A stretch of DNA of 44,480 nt, taken from positions 1-44,480 of the forward strand of contig NZ_JPUA01000019.1 of NCBI RefSeq assembly GCF_002211105.1, in the 5' to 3' direction. This stretch comes from Halomonas campaniensis. GTDB lineage: Bacteria > Pseudomonadota > Gammaproteobacteria > Pseudomonadales > Halomonadaceae. How positions within the stretch are numbered: the first letter of the stretch is position 1; each line of letters begins with the position of its first letter. Made by a program: the position numbers and the translations under genes. Below the pieces are notes generated by a model. That model worked only from the letters and a program-made list of their open reading frames with translations, was not told where the DNA came from and did no database searches. This document shows, in pieces, positions 25,305 through 34,697 of the stretch.

Positions 25305-26137
25305 GTTTGCTGCAATCGCTGTCCCAGCGTGACCGGGTGTTCGATTTTATGGCGCCCCAGGCCTCACCGGTGGATGTTCGCCACGGGCCGATACTCTATA
25401 TGGAAGATGTCACCGTTAGCTTCGATGGTTTTAAAGCCATCAATAACCTCAACCTAACCATCAACGACGGTGAGCTGCGTTGCATTATCGGCCCCAACGG
25501 GGCGGGTAAAACCACCATGATGGATATTATTACCGGTAAGACCCGACCCAATAGCGGTAGCGTATGGTTCGGTAGCCGACATAATCTGCTGCATATGAAC
25601 GAGCCAGATATCGCCAGCCTGGGTATTGGTCGCAAGTTTCAAAAGCCCACGGTATTCGAAGCGCTCTCGGTATTTGAAAACCTGGAGCTGGCCATGGCGG
25701 CGGACAAGCGGATTTTCCCTACCCTGACCGCCCGCATGACCGGCGAGATCAAAGACCGCATCGATGAAGTGTTGGAAACCATCGGCCTGACAACGCTGCG
25801 CCATCAGCCAGCAGGGATTCTCTCCCATGGTCAGAAGCAGTGGCTGGAGATCGGCATGCTGCTGATGCAGCGCCCGCGCCTGCTGCTGGTGGATGAACCT
25901 GTGGCGGGAATGACCGAGCAGGAGATGGAGCGCACCGCCGAGCTGCTGACAGGACTCGCCGGTAAGCAGTCCGTGGTCGTAGTCGAGCATGATATGGGCT
26001 TTGTGCGCTCAATCGCTCGCCAAGTGACCGTGCTGCACCAGGGCAGCGTGCTGGCGGAAGGCACCATGGATCAAGTCTCCAACGACCCAAAAGTGATCGA
26101 GGTCTACCTGGGTGCCGACGACGAGGAGGCTGCCTGA
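25301..26137 (+). CDS. urtD: Urea ABC transporter ATPase UrtD
   Basis: A 278-residue LivG-type ATPase. Motifs: Walker A GPNGAGKTT, the UrtD-typical signature LSHGQKQWLEIGM in place of LSGGQ, Walker B LLLVDEPVAGM, and switch His in VVVEHDMGF. An N-terminal extension of about 30 residues precedes the first strand, as usual in UrtD. It shares one base with urtE (TGATG), so the two ATPases are translated together. Confidence 0.95.
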   Translation: MSLLQSLSQRDRVFDFMAPQASPVDVRHGPILYMEDVTVSFDGFKAINNLNLTINDGELRCIIGPNGAGKTTMMDIITGKTRPNSGSVWFGSRHNLLHMNEPDIASLGIGRKFQKPTVFEALSVFENLELAMAADKRIFPTLTARMTGEIKDRIDEVLETIGLTTLRHQPAGILSHGQKQWLEIGMLLMQRPRLLLVDEPVAGMTEQEMERTAELLTGLAGKQSVVVVEHDMGFVRSIARQVTVLHQGSVLAEGTMDQVSNDPKVIEVYLGADDEEAA

Positions 26138-26844
26138 TGCTAGCGATCGAAAAGCTCAACCAGTTTTACGGCGAAAGCCATACCCTCTGGGATCTCGATC
26201 TTGAGGTGCCTGCGGGCCAGTGCACCTGCGTGATGGGACGCAATGGCGTGGGCAAAACCACGCTGCTGAAAGCCGTAATGGGCGAAGTGGCAGTCAAAAG
26301 TGGCGAGCTGCGCTACACCGCCGACACCGGCGAGATCGAGCTAACTAAAAAAGCCGTTGAGGCGCGCTCGCGGTTGGGAATTGGCTACGTGCCCCAAGGT
26401 CGGCAGATATTTCCGCTGCTGACCGTGGAGGAGAACCTGCGCACCGGCCTTGCCGCCCGCAGCGACGGGCTGAAAAAGATTCCTGAGCGGGTCTATGAGC
26501 TGTTCCCAGTGCTTAAAGAGATGAAACACCGCCGTGGCGGCGATCTCTCCGGCGGCCAGCAGCAACAGCTGGCGATTGGCCGGGCTCTGGTCATCGAGCC
26601 TAAGCTACTGATTCTTGATGAACCGGGGGAGGGTATTCAGCCCAATATTGTGGCGCAAATCGGCCAGGTAATCCGCCAGCTGATCAAAGAGGATGGCCTA
26701 ACGGTGCTGCTGGTAGAGCAGAAACTACCTTTTGCCCGCAAGTATGCCGACCGCTTTGTGATCATGGATCGCGGCCGCCCGGTAGCCAAAGGCGAGATCA
26801 GCGAGCTCTCCAATGAGCTGATCAAGCAGCATCTGACGGTTTAA
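26137..26844 (+). CDS. urtE: Urea ABC transporter ATPase UrtE
   Basis: A 235-residue LivF-type ATPase with Walker A GRNGVGKTT, signature LSGGQQQQLAIGRAL, Walker B LLILDEPGEGIQP and the closing VLLVEQKLPFARKYADR block typical of UrtE. It is the last gene of the urt operon and completes all five subunits of the urea importer. An inverted repeat just downstream probably marks the transcript end. Confidence 0.95.
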   Translation: MLAIEKLNQFYGESHTLWDLDLEVPAGQCTCVMGRNGVGKTTLLKAVMGEVAVKSGELRYTADTGEIELTKKAVEARSRLGIGYVPQGRQIFPLLTVEENLRTGLAARSDGLKKIPERVYELFPVLKEMKHRRGGDLSGGQQQQLAIGRALVIEPKLLILDEPGEGIQPNIVAQIGQVIRQLIKEDGLTVLLVEQKLPFARKYADRFVIMDRGRPVAKGEISELSNELIKQHLTV

Positions 26845-26851
26845 GTTATCC

Positions 26852-26882
26852 CCACCTACGCCTGCTCGGCTGGCGTAGGTGG
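26852..26882. terminator. Inverted repeat between urtE and the TonB receptor gene
   Basis: CCACCTACGCC (26852-26862) and GGCGTAGGTGG (26872-26882) are perfect complements around a 9-base loop, 8 bases after urtE. The T-tract is weak (TGTATGTT), so terminator function is likely but not certain. Confidence 0.55.
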
Positions 26883-26953
26883 TGTATGTTGATTGGCCTA
26901 GTAGTGAAAAACACATTAGGCGTTAGGGCAAAAGCACCGCTTGTGACAGCCGT

Positions 26954-29179
26954 CTAGAAGTCCAGTGAGGCCGAAAACATAAAGGTGCGGGGGGCGCCTA
27001 AGGCGAGGCTTGAGAGTTGCGGCATTGCCCAGTAGGTTTTATCGGTCACATTGTTAACAGTGGCACGCAGTGTGAGCGGATAGCCGGAAAGGTTAGAGGC
27101 GTAGCGTGCGCCAACGTCATAAATAGTGTGTCCGGGTACTGATAGGGAGTTGTCACTATTAATGTACTGCTCTGACATTGCGGTGGCATTAGCGGTCAGT
27201 GTCAGCCCTGGTACTGCGGGCAGATCCCATTCAGTGCCTAGCTTGGCTTGCAGGTCTGGTACGCCGGTTGCCTGATTACCTTGTTCTTCATCGCTCGCGG
27301 CGCGGGTGATTTCTGGATCGACATAGGCGATGCCGCCCATCAGGCGCAGGTTGCTGAGGGGGCTGCCGAAGAAGCTCCACTCCACTCCTCGGTTGCGCTG
27401 CTCGCCCCCAACCGAGAAGATGTTGGTTTCCAGATCGGTGTAGCTGCTGGGTCGCTTGATTTCATACAGGCTAAGCGTGTGTGAAAAGTCACCCAGATCG
27501 AGTTTCACGCCAACCTCGTGCTGTTTAGTCGTGTAAGGCTCGAATACTTCACCCGCGTTAGCGGCACTCATCGGTGCCGTGGCCCCCTGACTGAGCCCCT
27601 CGATATAGTTGGCGTAGAGCGATACCCGGTCGGTGGCTTTGAAGAGGAGTGCGGCGGCGGGGGTGACCGCGCTTTCATCATAGCGGGAGATGCGTGCGCC
27701 AGTTGCCACGCTGTAGGCGTCACTCACTACCTCCTGGCGCCGGGCACCGAGCGTCAATTGCAGGCGATCATCGGCAAACGAGAGCGTGTCCGCCAAGCCG
27801 TAGCTGTTCAAGCGTAGCTCGGTATGCATGATGTGCGGTGTGATGAATTCTGCAGCCTCGCCCCACTGCGGGTCGTATAGATTGGTGACCCAGTCCGCGC
27901 CGGGGACAGTTCTGCGGCCATAGTCGTGCTGCTCATGCTCGTAGTGGGTGGCATTGACGCTAATGGCGTGGCTGACGGCGCCGGTCTGGAAATGGCCGCG
28001 AAGCCCGACTTCCGCCGATGTTTTTTCGACATCGAAGGCGAGCTGACCAATGCTTGTGCGATAGTTGCCTTGATCATCAAGCACCAGGGATGACATGGCA
28101 CCGTTGTAGGTGTAGTTCGTTTCGCTTCGACCCATGGACGCGTACCCCATGATCTCGTCGGTAAAGTCGAATTCGCCACGCAATATGGCGCCCTTGTCGC
28201 GCGTGTCGGCAAAGGCCCAGTTCGGATTGATCAGCGTATCGGCGTCGGGAGGCGTCGGAACTGCCAGGCCGGGGGCCAGATTGATACCTCGAACGGGGCC
28301 ATCGATATGGTCGTCCGCACTGTACAAGTCAGCTGACAGTCGCGCTTGCTCACCGCGCCAGTCCAGCCCCAGAGAGCCCATTTGGATCCTGGGTTTCTGG
28401 CTCTCCACAGCCCCTTCGCCGTCGCGGTAGACGCCGTTAAAACGAACGCCAAACTGCTGATCGTCACCCAGGCGTCGGCCAACATCAAGGTGCCCGCCAA
28501 GCTGAGCGTCAGACATATAGGTGGTGGTGAAACGCGTCAGCGGTTCATCGCCAGCCCGCTTGGGAACCAGGTTAATGGCACCGCCAACGGAGCCACCTGG
28601 CGGCATCCCGTTGAGGAGTGCCGATGGCCCCTTGAGTACCTCGATACGCTCGAACATTTCTGGTGACGTGCGGTAGTAAGGGGCCATCCCGGCCAGACCG
28701 CCGAAGGTGACGTCGCGTGTGCTAGCGTCAAAACCACGGATCGAGTAGGTTTCGCTCCAGGCACTGGTAACGCCGTTGCTGAACACACTCGGATCCGTCG
28801 CGGCAATCACATCGGTAATAGTCTGGGCTTGTTGATTCTGGATAAAACGATCCGTATAGCTAATGGCATTGAAAGGCGTCTCCATAAAGTCTTTATGGCC
28901 CAGAAAACCCGCCCGGTTGCTGTAGGTGACTTGGCCACCGGCATACGCATCGTTAACGGTTGTTGCTTCTCCGTGTACGGTGATGGGCGTCAGAACGCTG
29001 GTACTGCTGGCCTCTGACTCCTGATCCTGTGCGAGGATTTGCGAGGAGAGCAGCAAGGCAGCGCTCGCGCTCAGCGCCAGCGGAAAGGCGCGCCTGACGA
29101 GCGATAAAGGGTTTGCGTAAGAGGCGCAATGTAGTGCTCTCGCTGGCTGTGAGGGGCGGTGGTGGCAACGTAAGGGCAT
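26954..29179 (-). CDS. TonB-dependent siderophore receptor
   Basis: An outer-membrane gated channel of about 741 residues. After a signal peptide (ending near SSQILAQ) come the plug domain, with the TonB-box-like segment LTPITVHGEA, YSIRGFDAS and IEVLKGPSALLNGMPPGGSVGGAINLVPK, and then the 22-strand barrel ending in the aromatic residue of SASLDF. These plug blocks are those of ferri-siderophore receptors (FhuA/FpvA/FoxA class). The ATG at 29179 is preferred because GGAG stands six bases before it; the ATG at 29191 overlaps that ribosome site. It is downstream of the binding-protein gene on the same strand, with a 126-base gap, and is probably part of the operon. The ligand is unknown. Confidence 0.88.
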   Translation of the reverse strand: MPLRCHHRPSQPARALHCASYANPLSLVRRAFPLALSASAALLLSSQILAQDQESEASSTSVLTPITVHGEATTVNDAYAGGQVTYSNRAGFLGHKDFMETPFNAISYTDRFIQNQQAQTITDVIAATDPSVFSNGVTSAWSETYSIRGFDASTRDVTFGGLAGMAPYYRTSPEMFERIEVLKGPSALLNGMPPGGSVGGAINLVPKRAGDEPLTRFTTTYMSDAQLGGHLDVGRRLGDDQQFGVRFNGVYRDGEGAVESQKPRIQMGSLGLDWRGEQARLSADLYSADDHIDGPVRGINLAPGLAVPTPPDADTLINPNWAFADTRDKGAILRGEFDFTDEIMGYASMGRSETNYTYNGAMSSLVLDDQGNYRTSIGQLAFDVEKTSAEVGLRGHFQTGAVSHAISVNATHYEHEQHDYGRRTVPGADWVTNLYDPQWGEAAEFITPHIMHTELRLNSYGLADTLSFADDRLQLTLGARRQEVVSDAYSVATGARISRYDESAVTPAAALLFKATDRVSLYANYIEGLSQGATAPMSAANAGEVFEPYTTKQHEVGVKLDLGDFSHTLSLYEIKRPSSYTDLETNIFSVGGEQRNRGVEWSFFGSPLSNLRLMGGIAYVDPEITRAASDEEQGNQATGVPDLQAKLGTEWDLPAVPGLTLTANATAMSEQYINSDNSLSVPGHTIYDVGARYASNLSGYPLTLRATVNNVTDKTYWAMPQLSSLALGAPRTFMFSASLDF

Positions 29180-29305
29180 GTCGATCTCCATTTTTAAACA
29201 CAGAGGAACTACACCGCTTCAATGGAGTGCCTGTTAAAAGGCGCCATGAAGCAGTCCATGAAAGCGTTTTTTTAAGGTGCTTAGGTGCTTAGGTGATATG
29301 GGCCG

Positions 29306-30277
29306 CTAGTGCCGGTAGCCGTCGATAATGTCATCCGCGATGATCACCAGAGAGCTAACGCTGGCGGCGGTGACATACCAGGCTTCGGGGTCGACAAACA
29401 CCACACGGTCATTTCGCCAGGCGTTAGTTTGGCGTAACAGCGGGTTTGCCAGGCTGTCGGCACTCAGGGTTGGCCGGTGCTCCATCACGGCAGTACGATC
29501 CACGACATAGATGATGTCGGGGTCAGCCTGCTGGATGAATTCGCTAGAGACCGGCTGACCATGCAGGCCGGTATCGCTGTCAGGTGCGGCGGGGGCAACG
29601 CCTAGTTCGGTGAAGATGAAGCCGTAGCGTGACTGCACGCCAAAGGAGTGGAAAGCGCCATTATTGTGCAGCAGGATAAGGGCTTTCTCGGGGCGGCCCT
29701 GGGTCACACGCCTGACCTCCTCGATGGTATGCGTCAGCTCGGCAACACGCTGACGGGCCAACGCCTGTTTGCCAAAGATCTGCCCAAGATCCATGAGATG
29801 CTCCATGACAACGTCAATGTGGTTGGTCTGGCTGTTGCGGTAATCCACGTCGAAGTGCAGCGTGGGGGCGATCTGCGTCAGCTCGTTATAGTCGTTGGCC
29901 TGTAATGACGTCATAAGAATGAGGTCAGGGTGAGCTCGATGCACTCGCTCAAGGTTAGGGCGTACGATGGCGCCCAGGTCTTCAATCGTCGGATCGTCTC
30001 GATACTTGTCCAGAAAATGGGGAATAAAGTCCTTTGGCATGCCCACCACAGGAATGTCCAACTGATCCAGAAAATCGACTTCATTCATATCCAATGCCGC
30101 TACCCGTTGTGGACGGTGATTGATCACGGTGCTGCCCAGCGCGTGGTGAATCGTCAGCGGCGTCATGGCCTCCTGGGCGGGCATATCATTGGCTGAAGGT
30201 TGATCGCACCCTTGTAGCAACGCCACCAAGGCGAGTGGGAGAAAGCGGGCCAAGCGGTTGTTGAGAGATCGTTTCAT
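29306..30277 (-). CDS. Siderophore-binding lipoprotein (FatB/CeuE-like periplasmic binding protein)
   Basis: A 323-residue protein with a lipoprotein signal (LLQGC, acylated Cys24) and a FecB/helical-backbone binding fold: PQRVAALDMNEVDFLDQL, LGAIVRPNLERVHRAHPDLILM and a C-terminal VFVDPEAWYVT segment. Among relatives it resembles the FatB/CeuE/VctP group, which binds catecholate or petrobactin-type ferric complexes. It hands its ligand to the two permeases encoded just upstream. Its start overlaps the ATPase gene by four bases. Confidence 0.85.
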   Translation of the reverse strand: MKRSLNNRLARFLPLALVALLQGCDQPSANDMPAQEAMTPLTIHHALGSTVINHRPQRVAALDMNEVDFLDQLDIPVVGMPKDFIPHFLDKYRDDPTIEDLGAIVRPNLERVHRAHPDLILMTSLQANDYNELTQIAPTLHFDVDYRNSQTNHIDVVMEHLMDLGQIFGKQALARQRVAELTHTIEEVRRVTQGRPEKALILLHNNGAFHSFGVQSRYGFIFTELGVAPAAPDSDTGLHGQPVSSEFIQQADPDIIYVVDRTAVMEHRPTLSADSLANPLLRQTNAWRNDRVVFVDPEAWYVTAASVSSLVIIADDIIDGYRH

Positions 30278-31050
30278 TCCAGGTTTCCTGAGGGCTTGAA
30301 GTAATTACAGAGATAGCCGCGTTCGTTATGGGCGATGTCGAACTTCAGTCCGTAAAGCTCACTCAAGCGCCGTTCGGTGATCACATTGGAGACCTTGCCT
30401 TCGCAGTGCACGGCCCCATCCTTCATGGCGACGATGTAATCGGAGTAGTTGGCGGCGAAGTTGATGTCATGAACGACCAGGATCACCGTTCGCCTTTGTT
30501 CATCGCAGAGACGGCGAAGCGCCTGCATGATCTGAACGGCATGTTTGATATCGAGGTTATTCAGTGGCTCGTCGAGCAGCAGGTAATCGGTTTGCTGCGC
30601 AATGGTCATGGCCAGGAAGGCCATCTGGCGCTGGCCGCCGCTGAGCTCATTCAGATAAGCACCGCGTAGCGCCGTCAGCGATAGAAACGCCAGGGCGTCG
30701 TCAATCACACGATGGTCATGCCGCGTGAGCGTGCCACGGCTATAGGGAAAGCGGCCAAAGGCAACCAACTCCTCGACGGTCAGGCGCAGGTTGAACTCAG
30801 GCGCCTGGCGCAGCGTGGCCACCTGCTTGGCATACTCGCTGATGGGAATGCCCGTTACTTGGGCGCCGTCGAGCTGAATATCCCCCCGGGAGGGCTTAAG
30901 CAGTCTCGCCAGCATCATCAGCAGCGTCGTCTTGCCCGCGCCATTAGGGCCCACCAAGGACGTTAACTGCCCAGATGGAAAGTAGAGATTGACCGCCGAT
31001 AGCACCGAACGGGCGCCGTAGGTTTTATGCAGGTCGTGAACCGAGATCAT
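30274..31050 (-). CDS. Iron-siderophore ABC importer ATPase (FecE/CeuD-like)
   Basis: A 258-residue ATPase with Walker A GPNGAGKTT (34-42), signature LSGGQRQMAF, Walker B LLLDEPLNNLD and switch His in VVHDINFAANY, all diagnostic of the FecE/FepC class. It overlaps both neighbours by four bases, so the permease-ATPase-binding-protein set is translationally coupled. It energises the two FecCD permeases upstream. Confidence 0.92.
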   Translation of the reverse strand: MISVHDLHKTYGARSVLSAVNLYFPSGQLTSLVGPNGAGKTTLLMMLARLLKPSRGDIQLDGAQVTGIPISEYAKQVATLRQAPEFNLRLTVEELVAFGRFPYSRGTLTRHDHRVIDDALAFLSLTALRGAYLNELSGGQRQMAFLAMTIAQQTDYLLLDEPLNNLDIKHAVQIMQALRRLCDEQRRTVILVVHDINFAANYSDYIVAMKDGAVHCEGKVSNVITERRLSELYGLKFDIAHNERGYLCNYFKPSGNLE

Positions 31051-31994
31051 GCGGTGCCTCGCTTACGCACCATCAGCGACAGGAAGTAAGCCCCACACAC
31101 AAGGTTGACGAGGATGCCGACGGTGGTGGTGTAGTTGAAGAGATGTTCGACCAGCAGTTGGGCGAGGATGAACAGGGCAATGGCGATGGCACAACCCAAC
31201 GGCAGCGTGACCCGGTGGCGGTAAGTCCCGGCAAGCGCATAGGCCGTATTGGCCACGAAAATACCCATGAATGCCGTGGGGCCAAGCAGGCTGGTCGATA
31301 CTGCCACCAGTGCGGCGATCAAAAAGAGCTGGCGCTGCACGCAGCGTCGATAATCGATACCAAGCGATATGGCCTGCTCTCTGCCCAACAACAGCACATC
31401 GAGCATTGGCAGGCTTTTCAGGCCCACCAGGCAAATCGTGACCACGATCAGCGTGGCGTAGAGCAGCTGTGTGGCACTGGCGTTACCGAACGTGGCTTTG
31501 CTGTAACCGATCAGAATGGAGAACTCACCTGGGCTCATCTTGAGCTGAACGAACTGGGTGAGCGTGGTAATGACCATGGTCAGTACCAGTCCTATCAACA
31601 GTAGGAAATAGACATTGTCTCTGTCGTCTCTAAACAGCCAGCGCTGCAGCGTCCAGGAGTAGCCAAGCATCAGCAGGATCGAGAGTGCGGCGTTGCCATG
31701 CTCGCCGAGCAGCATCAGGCTGCGGGTGCCCAGCATCAGCATCAACAGGGCCTGAAACAGCAGATAGACGGCCTCATAGCCCATGATGGCAGGCGTTAAT
31801 ATGCGGTTACCGGTAAGGCTCTGAAACGTGATGGCGGACCAGGCGACACAGATGCCACCGATCACCATGGTGGCCAAGCGTTCAAGGCGTTTCGGAATCA
31901 CATACGCGAAGTCGAAGCCGGAGTGTACGAAGACAAAAGCGAGCGCAAGAGCGAGCACGGCCGCCCAAACGGTATGGCGAGCGTTGATACTCAT
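31047..31994 (-). CDS. Iron-siderophore ABC importer permease (FecCD family, second subunit)
   Basis: A 315-residue, nine-to-ten-helix permease resembling FatC/CeuC/VctG. The GPTAFMGIFVANTAYAL block is the FecCD coupling region. ATG 31994 shares its A with the TGA of the preceding permease and has GGAGG upstream within it. A longer frame to 32045 would overlap the neighbour and is not favoured. It forms a heterodimer with the product of 31994-32938. Confidence 0.88.
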   Translation of the reverse strand: MSINARHTVWAAVLALALAFVFVHSGFDFAYVIPKRLERLATMVIGGICVAWSAITFQSLTGNRILTPAIMGYEAVYLLFQALLMLMLGTRSLMLLGEHGNAALSILLMLGYSWTLQRWLFRDDRDNVYFLLLIGLVLTMVITTLTQFVQLKMSPGEFSILIGYSKATFGNASATQLLYATLIVVTICLVGLKSLPMLDVLLLGREQAISLGIDYRRCVQRQLFLIAALVAVSTSLLGPTAFMGIFVANTAYALAGTYRHRVTLPLGCAIAIALFILAQLLVEHLFNYTTTVGILVNLVCGAYFLSLMVRKRGTA

Positions 31995-32938
31995 CACCGT
32001 GCCCTCCTGACGATCAGGATCAGAAACAGCACGCCCCCGACACACGCCGACGTTAAGCCGATGGGCACCTCAAAGGGGTAGATCAGCAGGCGTCCCGCAA
32101 TGTCGCAGGCCAGCAGCAGGGTGGCCCCCGACAGCGCTACGGCGGGTAGCGTGCGAGCCAGGTTATCGCCGTAGTAGAGCGCCACCAGATTGGGAATCAC
32201 TAACCCGACAAAGGGGATGGCGCCCACGGTGATGACCGTGACCGAGACAGTAATGGCCACCAGCATCAGCCCAAGGGCGGCGGTAACGAAGTAGTTGACG
32301 CCCAAACTCGTCGCCATCTCTTCGCCCATGCCCAGTACCGTGAAGCGATGCGCGTAGACGTAGGCGAGTACAACGACCGGCAGAATAAGGTAGATAATTT
32401 CGTAATGACCCTGGACGATCTTCGAAAAATCTCCCAGCAGCCAGCCCTGCATGCTTTGCAGGATGTTGTGGCGGTAGGCGTAGAACTCGGCCAGGGCGCT
32501 GAGCACGCCGCCGTACATCAAACCGATGACGGGAATCAGCACCGTGTTGGTGAACTTTATGCGGCGAACGATAGCGATAAAGACAACATTCGCAGCGAAG
32601 CAGAACAGCAGGGCGGCCAGCATGCGTGATCCAGCGCTCGCCGTGGGCATGAGGGGCAGCGATACGAGAATGCCCAGTTTAGCGGCATCAAGCCCACCCG
32701 AGGTGGCGGGCTCCACGAACTTATTGCGCACGATATGCTGCAGAATCACACCGCAAATGGCGAGACCCACGCCGGTCAATGACACCGTGATCAGGCGTGG
32801 CAGTCGGCTGGCCGTCAACGTCAACCAGGCATCATCCGACAGGCTGATGAGTTGGTAACCGCTGAGCTGCCGCGCGCCGACCAGTAATGATGCCGCGCAC
32901 AGCAATACAAACAGGAGAGGCAGATACACGCGCATCAC
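31994..32938 (-). CDS. Iron-siderophore ABC importer permease (FecCD family, first subunit)
   Basis: A 314-residue hydrophobic permease resembling FatD/CeuB. Visible blocks are SRLPRLITVSLTGVGLAICGVILQ, KFVEPATSGGLDAAKLG and GAIPFVGLVIPNLVAL, all FecCD hallmarks. Its start overlaps the stop of the upstream ABC half-transporter by four bases, tying the classical importer to that pair in one transcript. It is immediately coupled to the second permease downstream. Confidence 0.9.
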   Translation of the reverse strand: MMRVYLPLLFVLLCAASLLVGARQLSGYQLISLSDDAWLTLTASRLPRLITVSLTGVGLAICGVILQHIVRNKFVEPATSGGLDAAKLGILVSLPLMPTASAGSRMLAALLFCFAANVVFIAIVRRIKFTNTVLIPVIGLMYGGVLSALAEFYAYRHNILQSMQGWLLGDFSKIVQGHYEIIYLILPVVVLAYVYAHRFTVLGMGEEMATSLGVNYFVTAALGLMLVAITVSVTVITVGAIPFVGLVIPNLVALYYGDNLARTLPAVALSGATLLLACDIAGRLLIYPFEVPIGLTSACVGGVLFLILIVRRAR

Positions 32939-34695
32939 TGTGCGGTTTCTCGCGTTTTATCCGGGGTGATGCGCCACCCTTTGGCGGTTTGGCGTTGGCC
33001 AAGAAACGTGGCGTAGCGCCCCTGCTGTGCGAGCAGTTCATCGGGCGCGCCCTGTTCAATGACACGCCCCTCATCGAGCACGATGATCTGGTCAGCCATG
33101 CTCACCGTAGAGAGTTGGTGGGCGATCACCAAGAGCGTGCGTTGGCCTCTCAGTCGCGCCAGCGCCTGGGTGATGATGGCCTGATTTTCCGCATCCAGTG
33201 CGGCTGTCGCTTCATCCACCAGCAGAATGGGCGCATTTTTAATGAGGGCACGGGCGATGGCGATACGCTGCCGCTCGCCGCCGGAAAGGCGGGTGCCTGC
33301 TTCGCCCACCGGGGTGTCCAATCCTTGGGGCAGGCGTTCGACGATCTCGATGACACCGGCCAGGCGCGCAGCTTCCAGCAGTTCGGCATCGCTGGCGTCG
33401 GGGTATCCAAAGCGAATATTGTCAGCAATACTGCCAGCAAACAGGTAGCTCTCCTGAAAGATCTGGCTGACTTGGTTCGCCAACTGGGTGCTCGACATCG
33501 CGCGCACGTCTACGCCGCCGACCAGCACACTACCGTGATCGGCATCGAAAAACCGCGCGACCAGTCGGGCCAGGGTGGTCTTGCCCGACCCTGACTCGCC
33601 GATCAATGCGGTCATGCTACCAGGCGTGATCGATAGGCTAACCCCGTTGAGCACATCGGGCTCATGCGGTGCATAGCGAAAGCGGACAGCCCGCAATTCG
33701 ATGGATGCATCGCGGGGTGGCTGAGGTGTCGTTGGCTCGGCTAAGGGTTCAGCGTCGAAAATCGCCTGGATCTCTTCGAGTTGCCCCTTTGCACTGCGCA
33801 AAATGTCGCTATGTTGAGCGACATCCAGCAGCGGCTCGACGAACCGGCTTACCAGCACCAGCGCAATGATGACACTGATGGTGCTCGATACCGTCAACGC
33901 TCCTTCCAGAAGCGTATTGATCCACAGGCTTGTGACGATCAACAGCACGGCAAAGACGATCTGTACTGCCCAGGCATTGAGCAGTGCCGAAAGCGCCGAG
34001 AGGCAAGCCAGCCTGGTGCCCGAGCGCTGCTGCTGTTGCATGGCCTGTTCTAGAAAGCGCGTGCTGTGGTGGTTGCCACTAAAGGCGCGTAAGACGGCCT
34101 GGGCACTGGCGAACTCCACCATGCGCTGGCTGGTAGCGGCAAAGTGTTGCTGGAAGGCTCTGTCGGCATGCCGGGCAAGCTTAGTGGTGAGTGATAAAAC
34201 CGCCAACAGCAGTGGCAGGGCGACCAGCGCCGCAAGCCCCAGCGGTGGGTGCAGCACCAGCAGCGCGGAAAGCAGGACGATAGGCGTGACAAGCCCGCTG
34301 ATCACCGGTGTAAAGACGTGGGCAGGAAGCTGGGCTACCGCCATCATCCCCTGCGTAGTGGCATGGCTAAGGCGCGCGGTATTCGCCGCGGTAAACCAGC
34401 CGACCGGCAGATGCGCGACGTGTTCGCCAAGGCGGTGGCGGCCCGACTGTAAGATGGCGACGCCGACACGGACGCCTGCCTGCTCCAAGTACCACCGCAC
34501 GCCCCAACAGACCAGGATGCCGAACAGCAGCGCGACCAGCCATGCGGTGGCCACGCTGAGTTGGCCGATCAAAAGGTAACTGAGAAGCGGAACAAGGGCC
34601 AAGATGGTCAAACCGCTTAGCACACCATAGACAATGGCTAGCCCGAGATAGCGACGTAACAGCACGGTGTCGTCGCCCAGTAGTTGAGTGAGCAT
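32935..34695 (-). CDS. ABC half-transporter, YbtQ/IrtB-like (membrane domain + ATPase), second of a pair
   Basis: About 586 residues: a six-helix exporter-fold membrane domain (about 1-300), then an ATPase with GESGSGKTT, LSGGERQRIAIARAL, ILLVDEATAALD and switch His in VIAHQLS. Exporter-fold pairs next to siderophore receptors include YbtPQ and IrtAB, which import ferric siderophore despite their fold. The start is uncertain. ATG 34695 lies 2 bases after the preceding stop; GTG 34704 is better spaced from GAAGGTGG; ATG 34752 would overlap the upstream gene by 55 bases. Confidence 0.82.
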   Translation of the reverse strand: MLTQLLGDDTVLLRRYLGLAIVYGVLSGLTILALVPLLSYLLIGQLSVATAWLVALLFGILVCWGVRWYLEQAGVRVGVAILQSGRHRLGEHVAHLPVGWFTAANTARLSHATTQGMMAVAQLPAHVFTPVISGLVTPIVLLSALLVLHPPLGLAALVALPLLLAVLSLTTKLARHADRAFQQHFAATSQRMVEFASAQAVLRAFSGNHHSTRFLEQAMQQQQRSGTRLACLSALSALLNAWAVQIVFAVLLIVTSLWINTLLEGALTVSSTISVIIALVLVSRFVEPLLDVAQHSDILRSAKGQLEEIQAIFDAEPLAEPTTPQPPRDASIELRAVRFRYAPHEPDVLNGVSLSITPGSMTALIGESGSGKTTLARLVARFFDADHGSVLVGGVDVRAMSSTQLANQVSQIFQESYLFAGSIADNIRFGYPDASDAELLEAARLAGVIEIVERLPQGLDTPVGEAGTRLSGGERQRIAIARALIKNAPILLVDEATAALDAENQAIITQALARLRGQRTLLVIAHQLSTVSMADQIIVLDEGRVIEQGAPDELLAQQGRYATFLGQRQTAKGWRITPDKTRETAQ

Positions 34696-34697
34696 GT

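Noticed and set aside
32887..33594. 235-codon plus-strand frame across the ABC half-transporter gene
   Set aside because: Opposite strand of a clear ABC ATPase with intact motifs; no ribosome site or family features.
33866..34579. 237-codon plus-strand frame opposite the half-transporter membrane domain
   Set aside because: Composition (Ser, Ala, Arg, Thr, Cys) is that of an antisense shadow of a membrane protein; no independent support.
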